This document shows, one piece after another, positions 25,552 through 35,364 of a stretch of DNA of 64,000 nt (positions are counted from its first letter, which is position 1; every line of letters starts with the position of its first letter). The stretch comes from Atopobiaceae bacterium (GTDB taxonomy: Bacteria; Actinomycetota; Coriobacteriia; Coriobacteriales; Atopobiaceae). Both the position numbers and the translations under genes were made by a program. Where the stretch lies: contig JAFWMH010000056.1 of assembly GCA_017510785.1 (NCBI GenBank), forward strand, positions 23,108 to 87,107, read 5' to 3'. The notes under the pieces are model-generated. The model did not search any database. It worked only from the letters and a program-made list of their open reading frames with translations, and was not told the origin of the DNA.

Positions 25552-28500
25552 TTACATCCACGAGATGAACTCCTCAATCGCGAGAGGCCTTGCGTAGTAG
25601 TATCCTTGGAAGGTGCCAACATGGTACGCCCTGAGAACGTCGCGCATACCACCCGTCTCAATTCCCTCAACGCAAATCTTCGCACCAAAGATGGACGCCA
25701 AGTCGGCGATGTTTTGAACAACCTGCCTTTCGACGACATTCTCTTCTACCGCTTGCACAAAGCTGCGATCGATTTTGATGGTATCGAACGGAATCTCCTT
25801 CAGAATGCCGACGGAGGAAAACCCGGTTCCGAAGTCGTCCAAAGCGAGTAGGATGCCCCTGGATTTGAGGCTTACGAGTACGTTTTTAAGAAGCGTCATA
25901 TCGAGCAGTCTGCAACGCTCGGTAACCTCGAGGCATAAATGTTCCGGTGGGTATTGAATCTCGTCCAGGATGCGAAGTACCATGTCTACGAAATCGGGTT
26001 TCTCGAGCTGCGTGTAAGAGAGGTTGACGTTCATCACGAAGCGTGGGTTTAGCTCGAGAATGCGTTTGGCCGCAAAGAGCGATTCTCGAATAATCCATTC
26101 TCCGAGGTCGGGGAACAAGGGGTCGGACTCCAGTATTGGGATGAATTGATCTGGCGGAACAATGCCATATTGGGCGTCACTCCAGCGAAGCAACGCCTCG
26201 GCGCCAGTTAGCTGCTCCGTTTGAGCATCCACTACCGGCTGATACAACAGATAAAACCCCTCATGGCCGCGCATAATGGAAGCGCGAATTGCATGGAGCC
26301 TCTCCAACTTTTGCTGGTTTTTCTCGTCCGAGTCGTTTTGGAACTCCACGAAATCGCCTTGCTGGCGAACCTTTGATTCCGTGATGGCATAGTTCAGGCA
26401 TGCATAAATTGTTTGCGAATCAATGTCGAACTCGTCCACACTAAGGGCCCCGCAGTTCAAGTCCAAAAGAATTGGCTTGCCGTCCACGACGAAGCTCTCG
26501 TGAAGATGCGTGCGAAAGGCGTCGTAGCGCTCGCGAAGCTCCGATGTGGAAAGCGTGCTGCTTATAACTGCGAATCTCGTGCCGTCAATCCTGTAGGTGT
26601 GTCCACTGTTTCCAATCGCGTTGAACAGGCTCCTGGCATAGCGCTGGAGTACGCGGTTTCCAAAATGGTAGCCGTAAATCTCGTTGATTTCGGAGAACTT
26701 GGCTATGTCGATGAGCATGACGCTGGATTGCGCCTTTCTCCGTATGCAAATGTCTAAGTCTTCGAAGAAACCGTACTGGTTTCGTAGTCCCGTTAACGTA
26801 TCGACGTGGCCTTGTATGCCGTGATTACGTATGGTGCCAACGAAGTAGTCTGGCTTACCAAGTGGATCGCGTATTACGATGCCCCTGCAGGTACACACGT
26901 CGTATTCGCCCGTGACGCGCTGGGCACGGTACTGCATGTCGTGGGTGGCTGCATTCCCCGCGAATATCTCGTCGATTCCCTTGTGGTAGGACGCGCGATC
27001 GTCCGGGTGAATGCGATTCTCCCAAATGTCTCCTGCGCCATACATATAGTCGGACGGGAGCCCGTAACGATCTACCGCGCTTTTGGACCAACGAGAGTAG
27101 TCATACTTCATATCGCAAAGGTATACGTACGTTCCTTCCGCAACCACATCGAAGGCTTTGTAGAGTGCATCGAGCATGGTACGTCTCTCTTCGCTTATCG
27201 TCCTGACGATTGCTGCATCCTTGAAGGAATAGGTCTCTTGGGATTCCTTTTGCTCTTTGAGACGTGCCTTGTCTTCGTACATGAGCGCATCCGCTCGATC
27301 GAATACCTCCTCAACGGATGAGTCTTTGGCTGGTTGGTACTCCGCAAGACCAGAGGCTACGACGGGTCCTTCTCCCATGCGGATGTTCTCCTCCACCTGC
27401 TTGCGCAATCGCTTGAGCAGGCGTTTTCGATTTATGTAGTCTTGTCCCCTCAGAACCACGACGAATTCGTCACCGCCGATGCGATAGACGGGACTGTGTT
27501 GGAAAATGCGACAAACCAGTAAACAGGCAGCTTTTATGTACTTGTCTCCGGCCTTATGGCCCTGCGTGTCGTTAATTACCTTCAGGTCGTTAATGTCGCA
27601 CAAAACAAGCGCGAAGGGTGTGCCACCCTCCTTGATGTGCTCCTGCAGTGTGCTCTCCATCTCTCGATAAGCCGCTTTGTTCTTTGTGTGCGTGAGGTCG
27701 TCGCGCCTGGCCAGCGTATTTGCCATCGAGAGCGCTTCCAAATACTCCTGCTCCTTTCGGACGTCTTTGTCGCGATTCTCGATGCAAATGATGAAGTGCG
27801 AGTGGTCGGAGGAATACGTTACCGACATGCGCGTATACTGCGTCTTGCCGCCGTCGATGAGCATGCGGTAATCTGCCGTAAGCCTGCGCCTGTCTTCAAG
27901 TTGCGAAATCAGGCGATCGCGGTTGAGGAAGAGCCGTATGCGTGCCCTGTCCTCTGCATAGACTAGTCTGCCCGCATCCCTCCATGCGGCTACGAAGAAG
28001 TTTGTTCCCTCGTTTTGAACCCTCAGCTCGCCCGACTTGTCCTTGGTGGAGTATTCTGCGTACTCTGAGCTCTCGCAATCAATGTAGTAGATAAGGTCGT
28101 AGTGGTCGGCCAGCCGCTCGGCGATTTGCGTATAAGTGACGGTTTTTACATGTCGTGCACTTCGGGCTTGTTCTACCTGCATCTCTTTGTTTATGTTTTT
28201 GATGCAAACGATGATGTGTTTTGCGTCCTTTGCCATTATCTCCGTGTGGCGGATGTGCCTCACCCGATCGTTTACGACCAAGCGCCATGTCATGGAAAAG
28301 GAGCCGGTATCCTTCAGGTTGTTTAGCATTACGTCCTTATAGTGCAGGGCGAGAACCTTTTCTTGGTCGTCGGGGTGTACGTACTTGCGGATGCTTCTTC
28401 TGCTTTCGGTAAAAAAGTCACTACCGGTTGCCGGAACGTTCAGCTTTTTGTACTCATCGGTCGACGAAATCTCTAAGTAGGTGCTTGTTGCAATATCTAT

Positions 28501-28593
28501 GTAGTACAGCGTGTCGTACTGTTCGGCAAGGCTCGACGCAATCTCGTTGTAAATGTCCTGCAGGCGCGAGTCTTCCGTATTCTCGTGGCACAT
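25552..28593 (-). CDS. PAS-type sensor with GGDEF, degenerate GGDEF and EAL domains
   Basis: 1013 residues from the ATG at 28593, which AAGGAG precedes by eight bases. Three PAS-like regions lie at about 10-125, 145-270 and 465-595. A canonical diguanylate cyclase has YRIGGDEFVVVLRG near 371. A second GGDEF-like fold near 600-760 has RIDGTRF in place of GGDEF and is probably inactive. The C-terminal EAL phosphodiesterase has EALLRW near 799, NVNLSY, LEVTER, DDFGTGFSS near 916, IKIDRSFV and VEGIET, so catalytic residues look complete. It should make and/or degrade cyclic di-GMP in response to an unknown signal. No membrane helix is evident, so it is probably cytoplasmic. Confidence 0.93.
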   Translation of the reverse strand: MCHENTEDSRLQDIYNEIASSLAEQYDTLYYIDIATSTYLEISSTDEYKKLNVPATGSDFFTESRRSIRKYVHPDDQEKVLALHYKDVMLNNLKDTGSFSMTWRLVVNDRVRHIRHTEIMAKDAKHIIVCIKNINKEMQVEQARSARHVKTVTYTQIAERLADHYDLIYYIDCESSEYAEYSTKDKSGELRVQNEGTNFFVAAWRDAGRLVYAEDRARIRLFLNRDRLISQLEDRRRLTADYRMLIDGGKTQYTRMSVTYSSDHSHFIICIENRDKDVRKEQEYLEALSMANTLARRDDLTHTKNKAAYREMESTLQEHIKEGGTPFALVLCDINDLKVINDTQGHKAGDKYIKAACLLVCRIFQHSPVYRIGGDEFVVVLRGQDYINRKRLLKRLRKQVEENIRMGEGPVVASGLAEYQPAKDSSVEEVFDRADALMYEDKARLKEQKESQETYSFKDAAIVRTISEERRTMLDALYKAFDVVAEGTYVYLCDMKYDYSRWSKSAVDRYGLPSDYMYGAGDIWENRIHPDDRASYHKGIDEIFAGNAATHDMQYRAQRVTGEYDVCTCRGIVIRDPLGKPDYFVGTIRNHGIQGHVDTLTGLRNQYGFFEDLDICIRRKAQSSVMLIDIAKFSEINEIYGYHFGNRVLQRYARSLFNAIGNSGHTYRIDGTRFAVISSTLSTSELRERYDAFRTHLHESFVVDGKPILLDLNCGALSVDEFDIDSQTIYACLNYAITESKVRQQGDFVEFQNDSDEKNQQKLERLHAIRASIMRGHEGFYLLYQPVVDAQTEQLTGAEALLRWSDAQYGIVPPDQFIPILESDPLFPDLGEWIIRESLFAAKRILELNPRFVMNVNLSYTQLEKPDFVDMVLRILDEIQYPPEHLCLEVTERCRLLDMTLLKNVLVSLKSRGILLALDDFGTGFSSVGILKEIPFDTIKIDRSFVQAVEENVVERQVVQNIADLASIFGAKICVEGIETGGMRDVLRAYHVGTFQGYYYARPLAIEEFISWM

Positions 28594-28649
28594 ACGCGTT
28601 TCTCCTTGCAATTGGTGTGCGAGATAGGCTTCGGGGGAGTTTGTCTCGT

Positions 28650-30005
28650 CTAGCCGTTGCGGACGAGTAGGCAAACGTTTTCGACGTGGTAAGTTTGTGG
28701 GAAGAGGTCGACGGGTGTGATGCGTGCGGGCGAGAAGGTGCCGTTAGCCGCGAAGCGCCCGAGGTCACGAGCGAGCGTTGCGGGATCGCAGCTTACGTAG
28801 GCGATGCCTCGGGCGGGTTGCGCACCGAGCTTCTCTACGACTTCGGGAGCCAGTCCCGCGCGCGGTGGGTCCACCACGATGACGTCCGCCTGAGTTTCGG
28901 GAAACTCGCGATATGCGTCGCCGCCAATGGGTTCCACGTTGCCGAGGCGCGCTGCCTCAAGGTTGCGCCGGAGGTCGCGCACAGCTGGTCCATACGATTC
29001 CACGGCACTCACCCAGCCGGCGTGTTCTGCGAGGGGCAGGGTAAAGGTGCCGGCGCCGCAATAGAGGTCCATGGCCTCGTCGTTTTCGGTGGGGGAGAGA
29101 CCCTCGAGCACAAGCTCGACGAGACGCTCGGCACCTGCGGTATTCACTTGGAAGAATGACGGGGCGCTTATAATCATGGTTGCATCGCCAATGCGCTCGC
29201 GCCAGTGTCCTCGGCCGCTGAGCACTTCTACGCCGGTTACCTTGCGTGCCTTTTGTGGTCCCTTGGAAAGAACGCGCACCACCGACGTTACCTTGCAGGC
29301 GTCGGCAAGTACCTTGGTGGCTTGGGCGCGTGGGAACTGGCCGGGGCTTGTCCAAAGTGCTACCTCGATGTTGCGCGTGCGGCTGGAAACGCGAATGCCT
29401 ACTCGATCGAGGTCGATGTTGCGCGTGCCAACGAGGTAGCTAAGCGCTCCCGAAACTGACTTCACGAGCTTTTTGTTGCGCGTGTCGAGCAAAGGACACG
29501 AGTCCACTTTGATTACCGGAGGCCTTTCCTTGGAGGCTTCGGCAATGCCGTGCATCCCGAGCCTTGCGCGATTGCCCTCGCGTACGAATGCCAACTCCAC
29601 CTTGTTGCGATACCCCCACGGCTTGCCAAGATCTTCGCACGGTGCAACGAGCGCTTCGGCGGCGTCGGCATCCATATGAGCGATGCGCGTGAGGGAATCC
29701 ACCACGTTGGCTCGCTTTGCCTCGAGCTGGGCAGCGCGCGAAAGCGTTGCCCATGGACAGCCACCGCAAATGCCGGCATACGGGCATGTGGGAGTCACTC
29801 GGTTTGGTGAAGGTTCGAGGATGCGTTGGGTGGTGGCGCGGGCGAACCGTTCGCCTTCTTCAACAATGCGCGCCTCTACTGTATCGCCCGCAACGGCGCC
29901 GGCCACGAACACCGCTTTGCCATCTTTGGTATGCGCGATGCCATCGGCGCCGTACGTCATGCGCTCGACGGCGAGTTCCACGGTTTTATTGGTGGGCATG
30001 CTCAT
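28650..30005 (-). CDS. TrmA/RlmCD-family RNA (uracil-5-)-methyltransferase
   Basis: 451 residues. A TRAM domain at the N-terminus (VERMTYGADGIAHTKDGKAV) is followed by Cys residues for an iron-sulfur cluster (CPYAGICGGCPW plus SCPLLD). The SAM-binding fold has DLYCGAGTFTLPLA, and the catalytic region YVSCDPATLARDL contains the nucleophilic Cys. It closes with TPVDLFPQTYHVENVCLL. It methylates uridine C5 in 23S rRNA or tRNA; the exact site cannot be assigned. The GGDEF/EAL gene starts 56 bases downstream of its stop on the same strand, so they may share a transcript. Confidence 0.95.
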   Translation of the reverse strand: MSMPTNKTVELAVERMTYGADGIAHTKDGKAVFVAGAVAGDTVEARIVEEGERFARATTQRILEPSPNRVTPTCPYAGICGGCPWATLSRAAQLEAKRANVVDSLTRIAHMDADAAEALVAPCEDLGKPWGYRNKVELAFVREGNRARLGMHGIAEASKERPPVIKVDSCPLLDTRNKKLVKSVSGALSYLVGTRNIDLDRVGIRVSSRTRNIEVALWTSPGQFPRAQATKVLADACKVTSVVRVLSKGPQKARKVTGVEVLSGRGHWRERIGDATMIISAPSFFQVNTAGAERLVELVLEGLSPTENDEAMDLYCGAGTFTLPLAEHAGWVSAVESYGPAVRDLRRNLEAARLGNVEPIGGDAYREFPETQADVIVVDPPRAGLAPEVVEKLGAQPARGIAYVSCDPATLARDLGRFAANGTFSPARITPVDLFPQTYHVENVCLLVRNG

Positions 30006-30113
30006 GAACGATCACCGCTTCCTTAAATGATATGGGGACCTTTGCCATGGCGTGTCTCCTTGTCTTAGAATGCCTATAAATATGTATGTTACCGCACTAA
30101 GGAGGGGTTTGTC

Positions 30114-30572
30114 ATGGATGCGTCAAAACGCGCAGCACGTGCAAGGGGTAGTTTCTTGGCAGGGTACAACTGCTCGCAGTCGGTAGTACTCGCGTTCGAT
30201 GACGTGCTGGCCGAGCATGGCATCGATGCCGCCACGATGGCGCGGCTCTCGTCGCCGTTTGGTGGCGGCATGGGCCGGATGCGCGAGGTATGTGGAGCGG
30301 TGAGTGGCATGCTCATGGTGCTTGGCGTCGTTGAGGGATACGACGACCCAAAGGCGTTTGGCGCGAAGAAGGCATTATATGCGCGCGTACAAGAGATTGC
30401 CGGCGCGTATCGCGAGGAGAATGGCTCTATTGTGTGTCGCGAGTTGTTGGGATTGGGCAAGGGGCCGAGCGAGGCTACGCCCGAAAAACGTACGGACGCC
30501 TACTATCGCAAGCGTCCGTGTCCCGATTTATGTGCGTGCGCAGCAAGAATTCTTGCGGAGCACCTTGAGTAG
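30114..30572 (+). CDS. C_GCAxxG_C_C-family protein
   Basis: 152 residues, with AAGGAGG just before the ATG. The family Cys pattern is visible: NCSQSVVLAF near residue 21, EVCGAVSGMLM near 61, IVCRELLG near 105 and RPCPDLCACAARILAEHL at the end. SSPFGGGMGRMR is the usual Gly-rich block. The family is widespread in anaerobes, and its Cys residues probably bind iron-sulfur or another redox cofactor. The precise role is unknown. It is divergent from the RNA methyltransferase gene. Confidence 0.9.
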   Translation: MDASKRAARARGSFLAGYNCSQSVVLAFDDVLAEHGIDAATMARLSSPFGGGMGRMREVCGAVSGMLMVLGVVEGYDDPKAFGAKKALYARVQEIAGAYREENGSIVCRELLGLGKGPSEATPEKRTDAYYRKRPCPDLCACAARILAEHLE

Positions 30573-30611
30573 GGCTGGGGTTGCCGAATCGTTTTCGTCC
30601 GCAGGAATGGA

Positions 30612-30725
30612 CGAAGCGGGGAGTGGCCCAAAGGAGCAGCCGCGCGCAGTTCCGCAGGAACGAGGACTGTATGAGCACGGCGCCCTCCGGGCCACGGACA
30701 GGGCACTTGCCTATTCTTTTGGGGC
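30612..30725 (-). repeat. MITE-like palindromic repeat, copy 2
   Basis: On the minus strand it reads GAATAGGCAAGTGCCCTGTC, then TGGCCCGGAGGGCGCC, TCCTCGTTCCTGCGGAACTG, and closes with TGGGCCACT. It shares about 90 bases at high identity with 54681-54812 in inverted orientation. The inner GTTCC-TGC-GGAAC forms a small hairpin inside the larger palindrome. It lies between convergent genes and may also terminate transcription. Confidence 0.75.
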
Positions 30726-30756
30726 AGGGCCTCTTCCGGTAACCCGCGCGGATGGT

Positions 30757-33330
30757 TTATTTGCTGAAGAGCGTGCGGAATCCTGCGCCAAAGAGGTCGA
30801 GGGCTCTTTGGAACTTGTTCTTTTGGGTTGTGTGCTGGCGGCCCCGAACGATGAGCGCGGGGACGCCCGAAGTGGTTTCGTCGAATGCGTTCATCGGACC
30901 GGCGTCCTGCAGCAACTCGTCGTCCTCAACGTCGATGCCGTTGCCTTCGGATGCCTCCGAAACAACCACGTCGTCGGAAATCGCGCTGTAGAGAATCTCG
31001 GGAATGGGCGGTACCACCGATGCCTCGGGCACGAGTGGCACGTCCTCGTTCTCGCGTGCCCTGCGAGCGCGATCGTACGCAAGGACGATGAGCGTTTGCT
31101 GGGCGTCGACAAGCGGAGCACCTTCCTCGCGGGCGACCTTCTCCCAGGTTCCTTCGGACGTGAGCGCACGCGCCTTTACGTTGTCGGCGAGCTGGATGTT
31201 CATGTACTGCAACACGAGTGCGCGGCAGGTAGGGTCGAGTACGGGATAGGCGATTTCCACGCGATGCTCGGTATTGCGCGTCATCATGTCGGCCGATGAG
31301 AGATACACCGTATCGACGTTGGCGCCAAAGGCATAGACGCGTGCGTGCTCGAGGAAGCGACCCACGATTTGGCGAATTACAAGTCCATCGCCCGAGCCGT
31401 CTACGTCCACGATGCAGGTGATGCCGCGAATCACGAGGATGACCTTAACGCCTTCGCTGCATGCCTCCACGATTTTGTCTATTACGTCGCGATCGGTGAG
31501 GGAATTCATCTTCATGAATACCTGCGCGGGCTGGCCGGCGCGAGCACGCTCGATTTCGCGATTCATGCCGCGAACGATGAGGGGCTTGAGGCCTTCGGGC
31601 GCCACGCCGAGGTAGCGATACGTGCCGCGAAGGTTGCCGAGCGAGAGGTTGCGGAAAAACACGTTGCCGTCCTCGGCGATGCCTTCGTGTGCCGTGAGCA
31701 ACATGAAGTCGGAGTAGAGCTTGGCCGTTTTCTCGTTGAAGTTGCCCGTGCCCAGGCAGGTGATGCGCTTGATGTTGCCATGCTCATGATACGTTACTTG
31801 GCAAATCTTGGAGTGGCACTTGAAGCCCTCGGAGCCATAGATTACCGTGCAGCCGGCCGCTTCGAGACGTTCGGCCCACTCGATGTTGTTGGCCTCGTCG
31901 AAGCGGGCGCGCAGCTCCATGAGCACCGTGACGTCTTTGCCGTTCTCGGCTGCCTGAATGAGGCTTTCGCACAGGTGCGATTGCTTCGCCACGCGATAGA
32001 GCGTAATTTTAATGGAGATGCAGTCGTCGTCCTGGCTGGCCTCGCGAAGGAGGTTGAGCAGGGGACTCATGGACTCGTACGGGTAGAAGAGCAGGATGTC
32101 GTGATCCTCTACCTGCTCGCGCATGGGTCGCGTGAGGTCGGCCATGGGGCTTGCCTGCGGCTCGACGGGCTCGTTCGTGAGCTCGCGGTGATGCTTCTCG
32201 GGAATCTTTCCCTCGAGGCCAAACACGTAACTCAAATCGAGCGGCACGTTGCGCTCGAACACGCGATTCTCGGAAAGGCCGAGCTCCTCGCGAATGAAGC
32301 GTTTGAGTTCGCTGTTGAACTCTCCCTCGATTTCGAGGCGCACGGGTTGCAGGCGCAGGCGCTTTTTGAGTACCTTGCGCATGTGCTGGCGGTAGTCTTC
32401 CTCTTCCACTACGCCTTCGCCGTCGGGATCGACGTCGGCGTTGCGGGTTACGCGGATAATGGCCGTGCTGGTGGACTGATACGCGCCGAAGCAGGCGTCC
32501 GCCTGGCTCGCGATGACGTCTTCGAGCAGGATAAAGCGGAACTTGGAGGGACGGCTCGGGAGTTGGATGACGCGCGAGAACCGGCGCGGCACTTCGATGA
32601 TGCCGAGGACGCCGGTTTCGTCTTGGCCATCGAGGGCGCACACCACGTAGAGCGACCCGTTGCGAAGGTTGGGGAAGGGATGGCGCGGATCGACCATGAG
32701 CGGCGAGAGGATGGGCGAGAGGTTTTTCCTAAAGTAGCGGCTTACGACCTCGGCGTCCTCTTCCGTCATGGTTTCGCGCGTGACGCGGTTGAGGCCACGC
32801 GTGCGCAGTTGAGCTTCGAGGTCGAGCTGGGCACGCTCTTGTCGCTCCACCAGCGGCGGAAGCGTTTGGAAAATGAGGTCGAGCTGCTGGGAAGGCGTCA
32901 TGCCGCTCTTGTTGTCTTGCGGCTCGTGCTTGAGGGAAGCGAGATCGGAAAGGCCACCCACGCGAATCATGAACCATTCGTTGAGGTTGGAGCCAAAGAT
33001 CTCCACGAACTTAAGACGTTCGAACAATGGCACCGACTCGTCGAACGCTTCGTCGAGCACGCGGTTGTTGAAGCGCAGCCAGCTTACCTCGCGGTTTTGC
33101 GTATACGAGGTGTCCACGCCGCCGCCGTTGCGATGCCTGCCCGCGCCAAGACGGTCCATCGTTGCCTTTACCGCCTTGCGCGCCTTTTTTGACGCCTCGT
33201 GTTCGTAGGCGCTCGTCGTGGCAGAGTACTTATCTACCTGCTCGCCTTTGGGCGTGAGCTTTTCCTTGCGCGCAGCCTCGATTTCGGCGCGCTCCCTGTC
33301 CTTTTGGTCCTGCTTGCTTTTCTTTGCCAT
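30757..33330 (-). CDS. ppk1: Polyphosphate kinase (PPK1 type)
   Basis: 857 residues from the ATG at 33330, with GGGAGG upstream; an ATG seven codons earlier has no site. After a Lys-rich start comes YTQNREVSWLRFNNRVLDEA, the PPK N-domain. The catalytic part has KCHSKICQ (candidate autophosphorylated His), TCLGTGNFNEKTAKLYSDF, the second phospholipase-D-like block SADMMTRNTEHRVEIAYPV and FMKMNSLTDRDVI. It is longer than the usual 690-740 residues because of basic N-terminal and acidic C-terminal extensions. It polymerises the gamma-phosphate of ATP into polyphosphate, reversibly. Confidence 0.95.
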   Translation of the reverse strand: MAKKSKQDQKDRERAEIEAARKEKLTPKGEQVDKYSATTSAYEHEASKKARKAVKATMDRLGAGRHRNGGGVDTSYTQNREVSWLRFNNRVLDEAFDESVPLFERLKFVEIFGSNLNEWFMIRVGGLSDLASLKHEPQDNKSGMTPSQQLDLIFQTLPPLVERQERAQLDLEAQLRTRGLNRVTRETMTEEDAEVVSRYFRKNLSPILSPLMVDPRHPFPNLRNGSLYVVCALDGQDETGVLGIIEVPRRFSRVIQLPSRPSKFRFILLEDVIASQADACFGAYQSTSTAIIRVTRNADVDPDGEGVVEEEDYRQHMRKVLKKRLRLQPVRLEIEGEFNSELKRFIREELGLSENRVFERNVPLDLSYVFGLEGKIPEKHHRELTNEPVEPQASPMADLTRPMREQVEDHDILLFYPYESMSPLLNLLREASQDDDCISIKITLYRVAKQSHLCESLIQAAENGKDVTVLMELRARFDEANNIEWAERLEAAGCTVIYGSEGFKCHSKICQVTYHEHGNIKRITCLGTGNFNEKTAKLYSDFMLLTAHEGIAEDGNVFFRNLSLGNLRGTYRYLGVAPEGLKPLIVRGMNREIERARAGQPAQVFMKMNSLTDRDVIDKIVEACSEGVKVILVIRGITCIVDVDGSGDGLVIRQIVGRFLEHARVYAFGANVDTVYLSSADMMTRNTEHRVEIAYPVLDPTCRALVLQYMNIQLADNVKARALTSEGTWEKVAREEGAPLVDAQQTLIVLAYDRARRARENEDVPLVPEASVVPPIPEILYSAISDDVVVSEASEGNGIDVEDDELLQDAGPMNAFDETTSGVPALIVRGRQHTTQKNKFQRALDLFGAGFRTLFSK

Positions 33331-33401
33331 GTGGCCTCCCGTGCACGACATCCGGCAGAATCTCCATTATACAAAATCCCGCTTAGTCTACGGTAGGGTG
33401 T

Positions 33402-33562
33402 GCAAAATCCCCGTCTGGGCGGGCGTGCTCCGACCGGCGGCCAGCGGCAGGAGCTCCAGGAGGCAAAATCCCCGTCTGGGCGGGCGTGCGCTCCGCCGGT
33501 AGGACATGCGCTCCGCCGGTAGGACGTGCGCTCCACCGGTAGGACGTGCGCTCCACCGGTAG
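33402..33562 (+). repeat. Tandem repeats upstream of arcA
   Basis: GCAAAATCCCCGTCTGGGCG occurs at 33402 and 33463. It is followed at 33487-33562 by almost four copies of a 20-base unit, TGCGCTCCGCCGGTAGGAC plus one variable base, with G/A changes at one position. The rest of the gap 33331-33749 shows no gene. Confidence 0.85.
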
Positions 33563-33749
33563 CCCCGGCGGGGTTTGAGGACCTACGTCATGCGCAAGAT
33601 TCCCTGCCGGGGCTGGCGTGCGCTGTTGGCCGGTTTTGGTCGCTTTTGGTTCGCGTCAGTTCGCCTACGGCAGTTGGCCCACGGCATTTGTAAAGTCGCT
33701 GCCTCAACGTCGTTCGCTATACTAATGGTGACGAGTGAAGGGAGGCAAC

Positions 33750-34994
33750 ATGCTTAACGTACACAACGAAGTAGGGCGGTTGCGCACGGTAATGCTTCAT
33801 CGGCCGGGGGGAGAGCTTCTCAACCTTTCTCCGCAAAACCTCGAACCACTGTTGTTCGATGACATTCCGTTTTTGGAGGTAGCGCAGGCGGAGCACGATG
33901 CCTTCGCCAAGATGCTGGCAGATGAGGGCGTTGAGGTTTTGTACGTGGAGGATCTTGTCGCTACGGCACTCGACGCATCTCCTCTTTTGCGAAGTCAGTT
34001 CATTATGGATTACGTGCGCGAAAGTGGTCTTGCGGGGGCAAAGGTAATCAAGGCTGTTACCGAGCGCCTGATGGCAATTGAGAGGACGCGCGCACTCGTA
34101 GACAAGGTTATTTGCGGCATTCGTCGCGACGAGCTGGATTTGGGGGAACGCGGTACGCTTGAGCTAGCCGACCTTGTGGGAACGGCGCAGAGCGGAAATC
34201 CCGACCTCGTGATCGATCCGCTTCCGAACCTGTATTTCACACGCGATACGTTTACCGTGGTGGGCGAGGGCGTTAACATCAACAGCATGTTTAGCGAGAA
34301 CCGGCGGCGCGAGACGCTGTTGTCGCAGTATATATTTACGTATCATCCCGAGCTGCGTGCCACTCCGGTGTGGTATCGCCGCAGAAGTCCCTACAGCTTG
34401 GAGGGTGGCGATTTCCTCAACCTCAGCGAGCGAAAGGTGGCGGTTGGCATTTCGCAGCGTACGCAATCGGCAGCAATCGATTTGCTGGCGAAGAACGTGT
34501 TTTGGAGTGGGGACGTTGAGTGCCCCATTGAGGAAATAATTGCGGTGCTCATTCCCGACACGCGTGCCATGATGCACCTCGATACGGTGCTTACGCAGGT
34601 CGATGTGGATGCGTTTCTTATTCATCCAGGGATTTTGAACACGTTGGAGTGTTTCCGCGTTACGAGGGGCGCGCATTCGGGCGAGTTGCATGTTGAGTTG
34701 CTCGATGAGCCGCTTGAGAGCATCCTTGGACAGGCGGTTGGATGCGATCACGTGCGGCTTATTCAGTGCGGCGGAAACGATCCGATTGCGGCGGCGCGCG
34801 AGCAATGGAACGACGGGTCCAACACGTTGGCGGTTTCGCCGGGACGCGTGTTTGTGTACCAGCGCAATTCTGTGACGAACGACATTTTGTATCGCGAGGG
34901 CCTGGAACTGCTGGAGATTCCCTCGGCCGAGCTAAGCCGCGGACGCGGTGGCCCGCATTGCATGAGCATGCCGTTCGTGCGCGACGAGCTGTAG
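33750..34994 (+). CDS. arcA: Arginine deiminase
   Basis: 414 residues from the ATG at 33750, just after GGGAGG. The guanidino-group-modifying fold is clear: VHNEVGRLRTVMLHRPGGEL, NLYFTRDTFTV, EGGDFLNL, HLDTVLTQVD and the catalytic Cys in RGRGGPHCMSMP near residue 403. It hydrolyses arginine to citrulline and ammonium, the first step of the ATP-yielding arginine deiminase pathway and an acid-stress response. The second enzyme, ornithine carbamoyltransferase, is at 41326-42318 on the opposite strand, beyond the integrated element. arcC and an arginine-ornithine antiporter are not in the window. Confidence 0.97.
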   Translation: MLNVHNEVGRLRTVMLHRPGGELLNLSPQNLEPLLFDDIPFLEVAQAEHDAFAKMLADEGVEVLYVEDLVATALDASPLLRSQFIMDYVRESGLAGAKVIKAVTERLMAIERTRALVDKVICGIRRDELDLGERGTLELADLVGTAQSGNPDLVIDPLPNLYFTRDTFTVVGEGVNINSMFSENRRRETLLSQYIFTYHPELRATPVWYRRRSPYSLEGGDFLNLSERKVAVGISQRTQSAAIDLLAKNVFWSGDVECPIEEIIAVLIPDTRAMMHLDTVLTQVDVDAFLIHPGILNTLECFRVTRGAHSGELHVELLDEPLESILGQAVGCDHVRLIQCGGNDPIAAAREQWNDGSNTLAVSPGRVFVYQRNSVTNDILYREGLELLEIPSAELSRGRGGPHCMSMPFVRDEL

Positions 34995-35043
34995 GGCGCG
35001 GGTCGGGCGCTGGGCCTTTGAGCGCGATGGGCCGCAGGGCGCT

Positions 35044-35156
35044 GGGCTGCAGGTGCGGCCTGGCGCTAGGCTTGTGCGCTGGGTGGCGCTGGTGGGCTGC
35101 AGGGGCGGCCTGGCGCTGGGCTTGTGCGCTGGGTGGCGCTGGGCTGCAGGGGCGGG
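35044..35156 (+). repeat. GC-rich 47-50 base tandem repeat after arcA
   Basis: A unit beginning GGGCTGCAGGTGCGGCCTGG and ending GTGCGCTGGGTGGCGCT is repeated at 35044 (50 bases) and 35094 (47 bases), with a third partial copy from 35141. The gap 34995-35364 shows no gene. Confidence 0.85.
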
Positions 35157-35364
35157 ACGAGTATCCGGTTGCACGCCGGGCCTCTTTGCATGCAGGGATG
35201 CAAGGTTCTGGTCGCGCGAGGATGGACTCTGTGACGCACCACGGTTGAGGATAGGTTCGTCAACGCGGTCGGGCTTTCGCGGACGGGCCTGGCAGTGCGG
35301 TCGGGCCTTGTCCGTTGGCTCTGACGTCGGCCATAGCGACGCCACATGGATTTAACACAGCTGA

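Noticed and set aside
34995..35364. A tRNA gene as integration target of the element
   Set aside because: No cloverleaf or CCA-type end was recognised on either side of the element.
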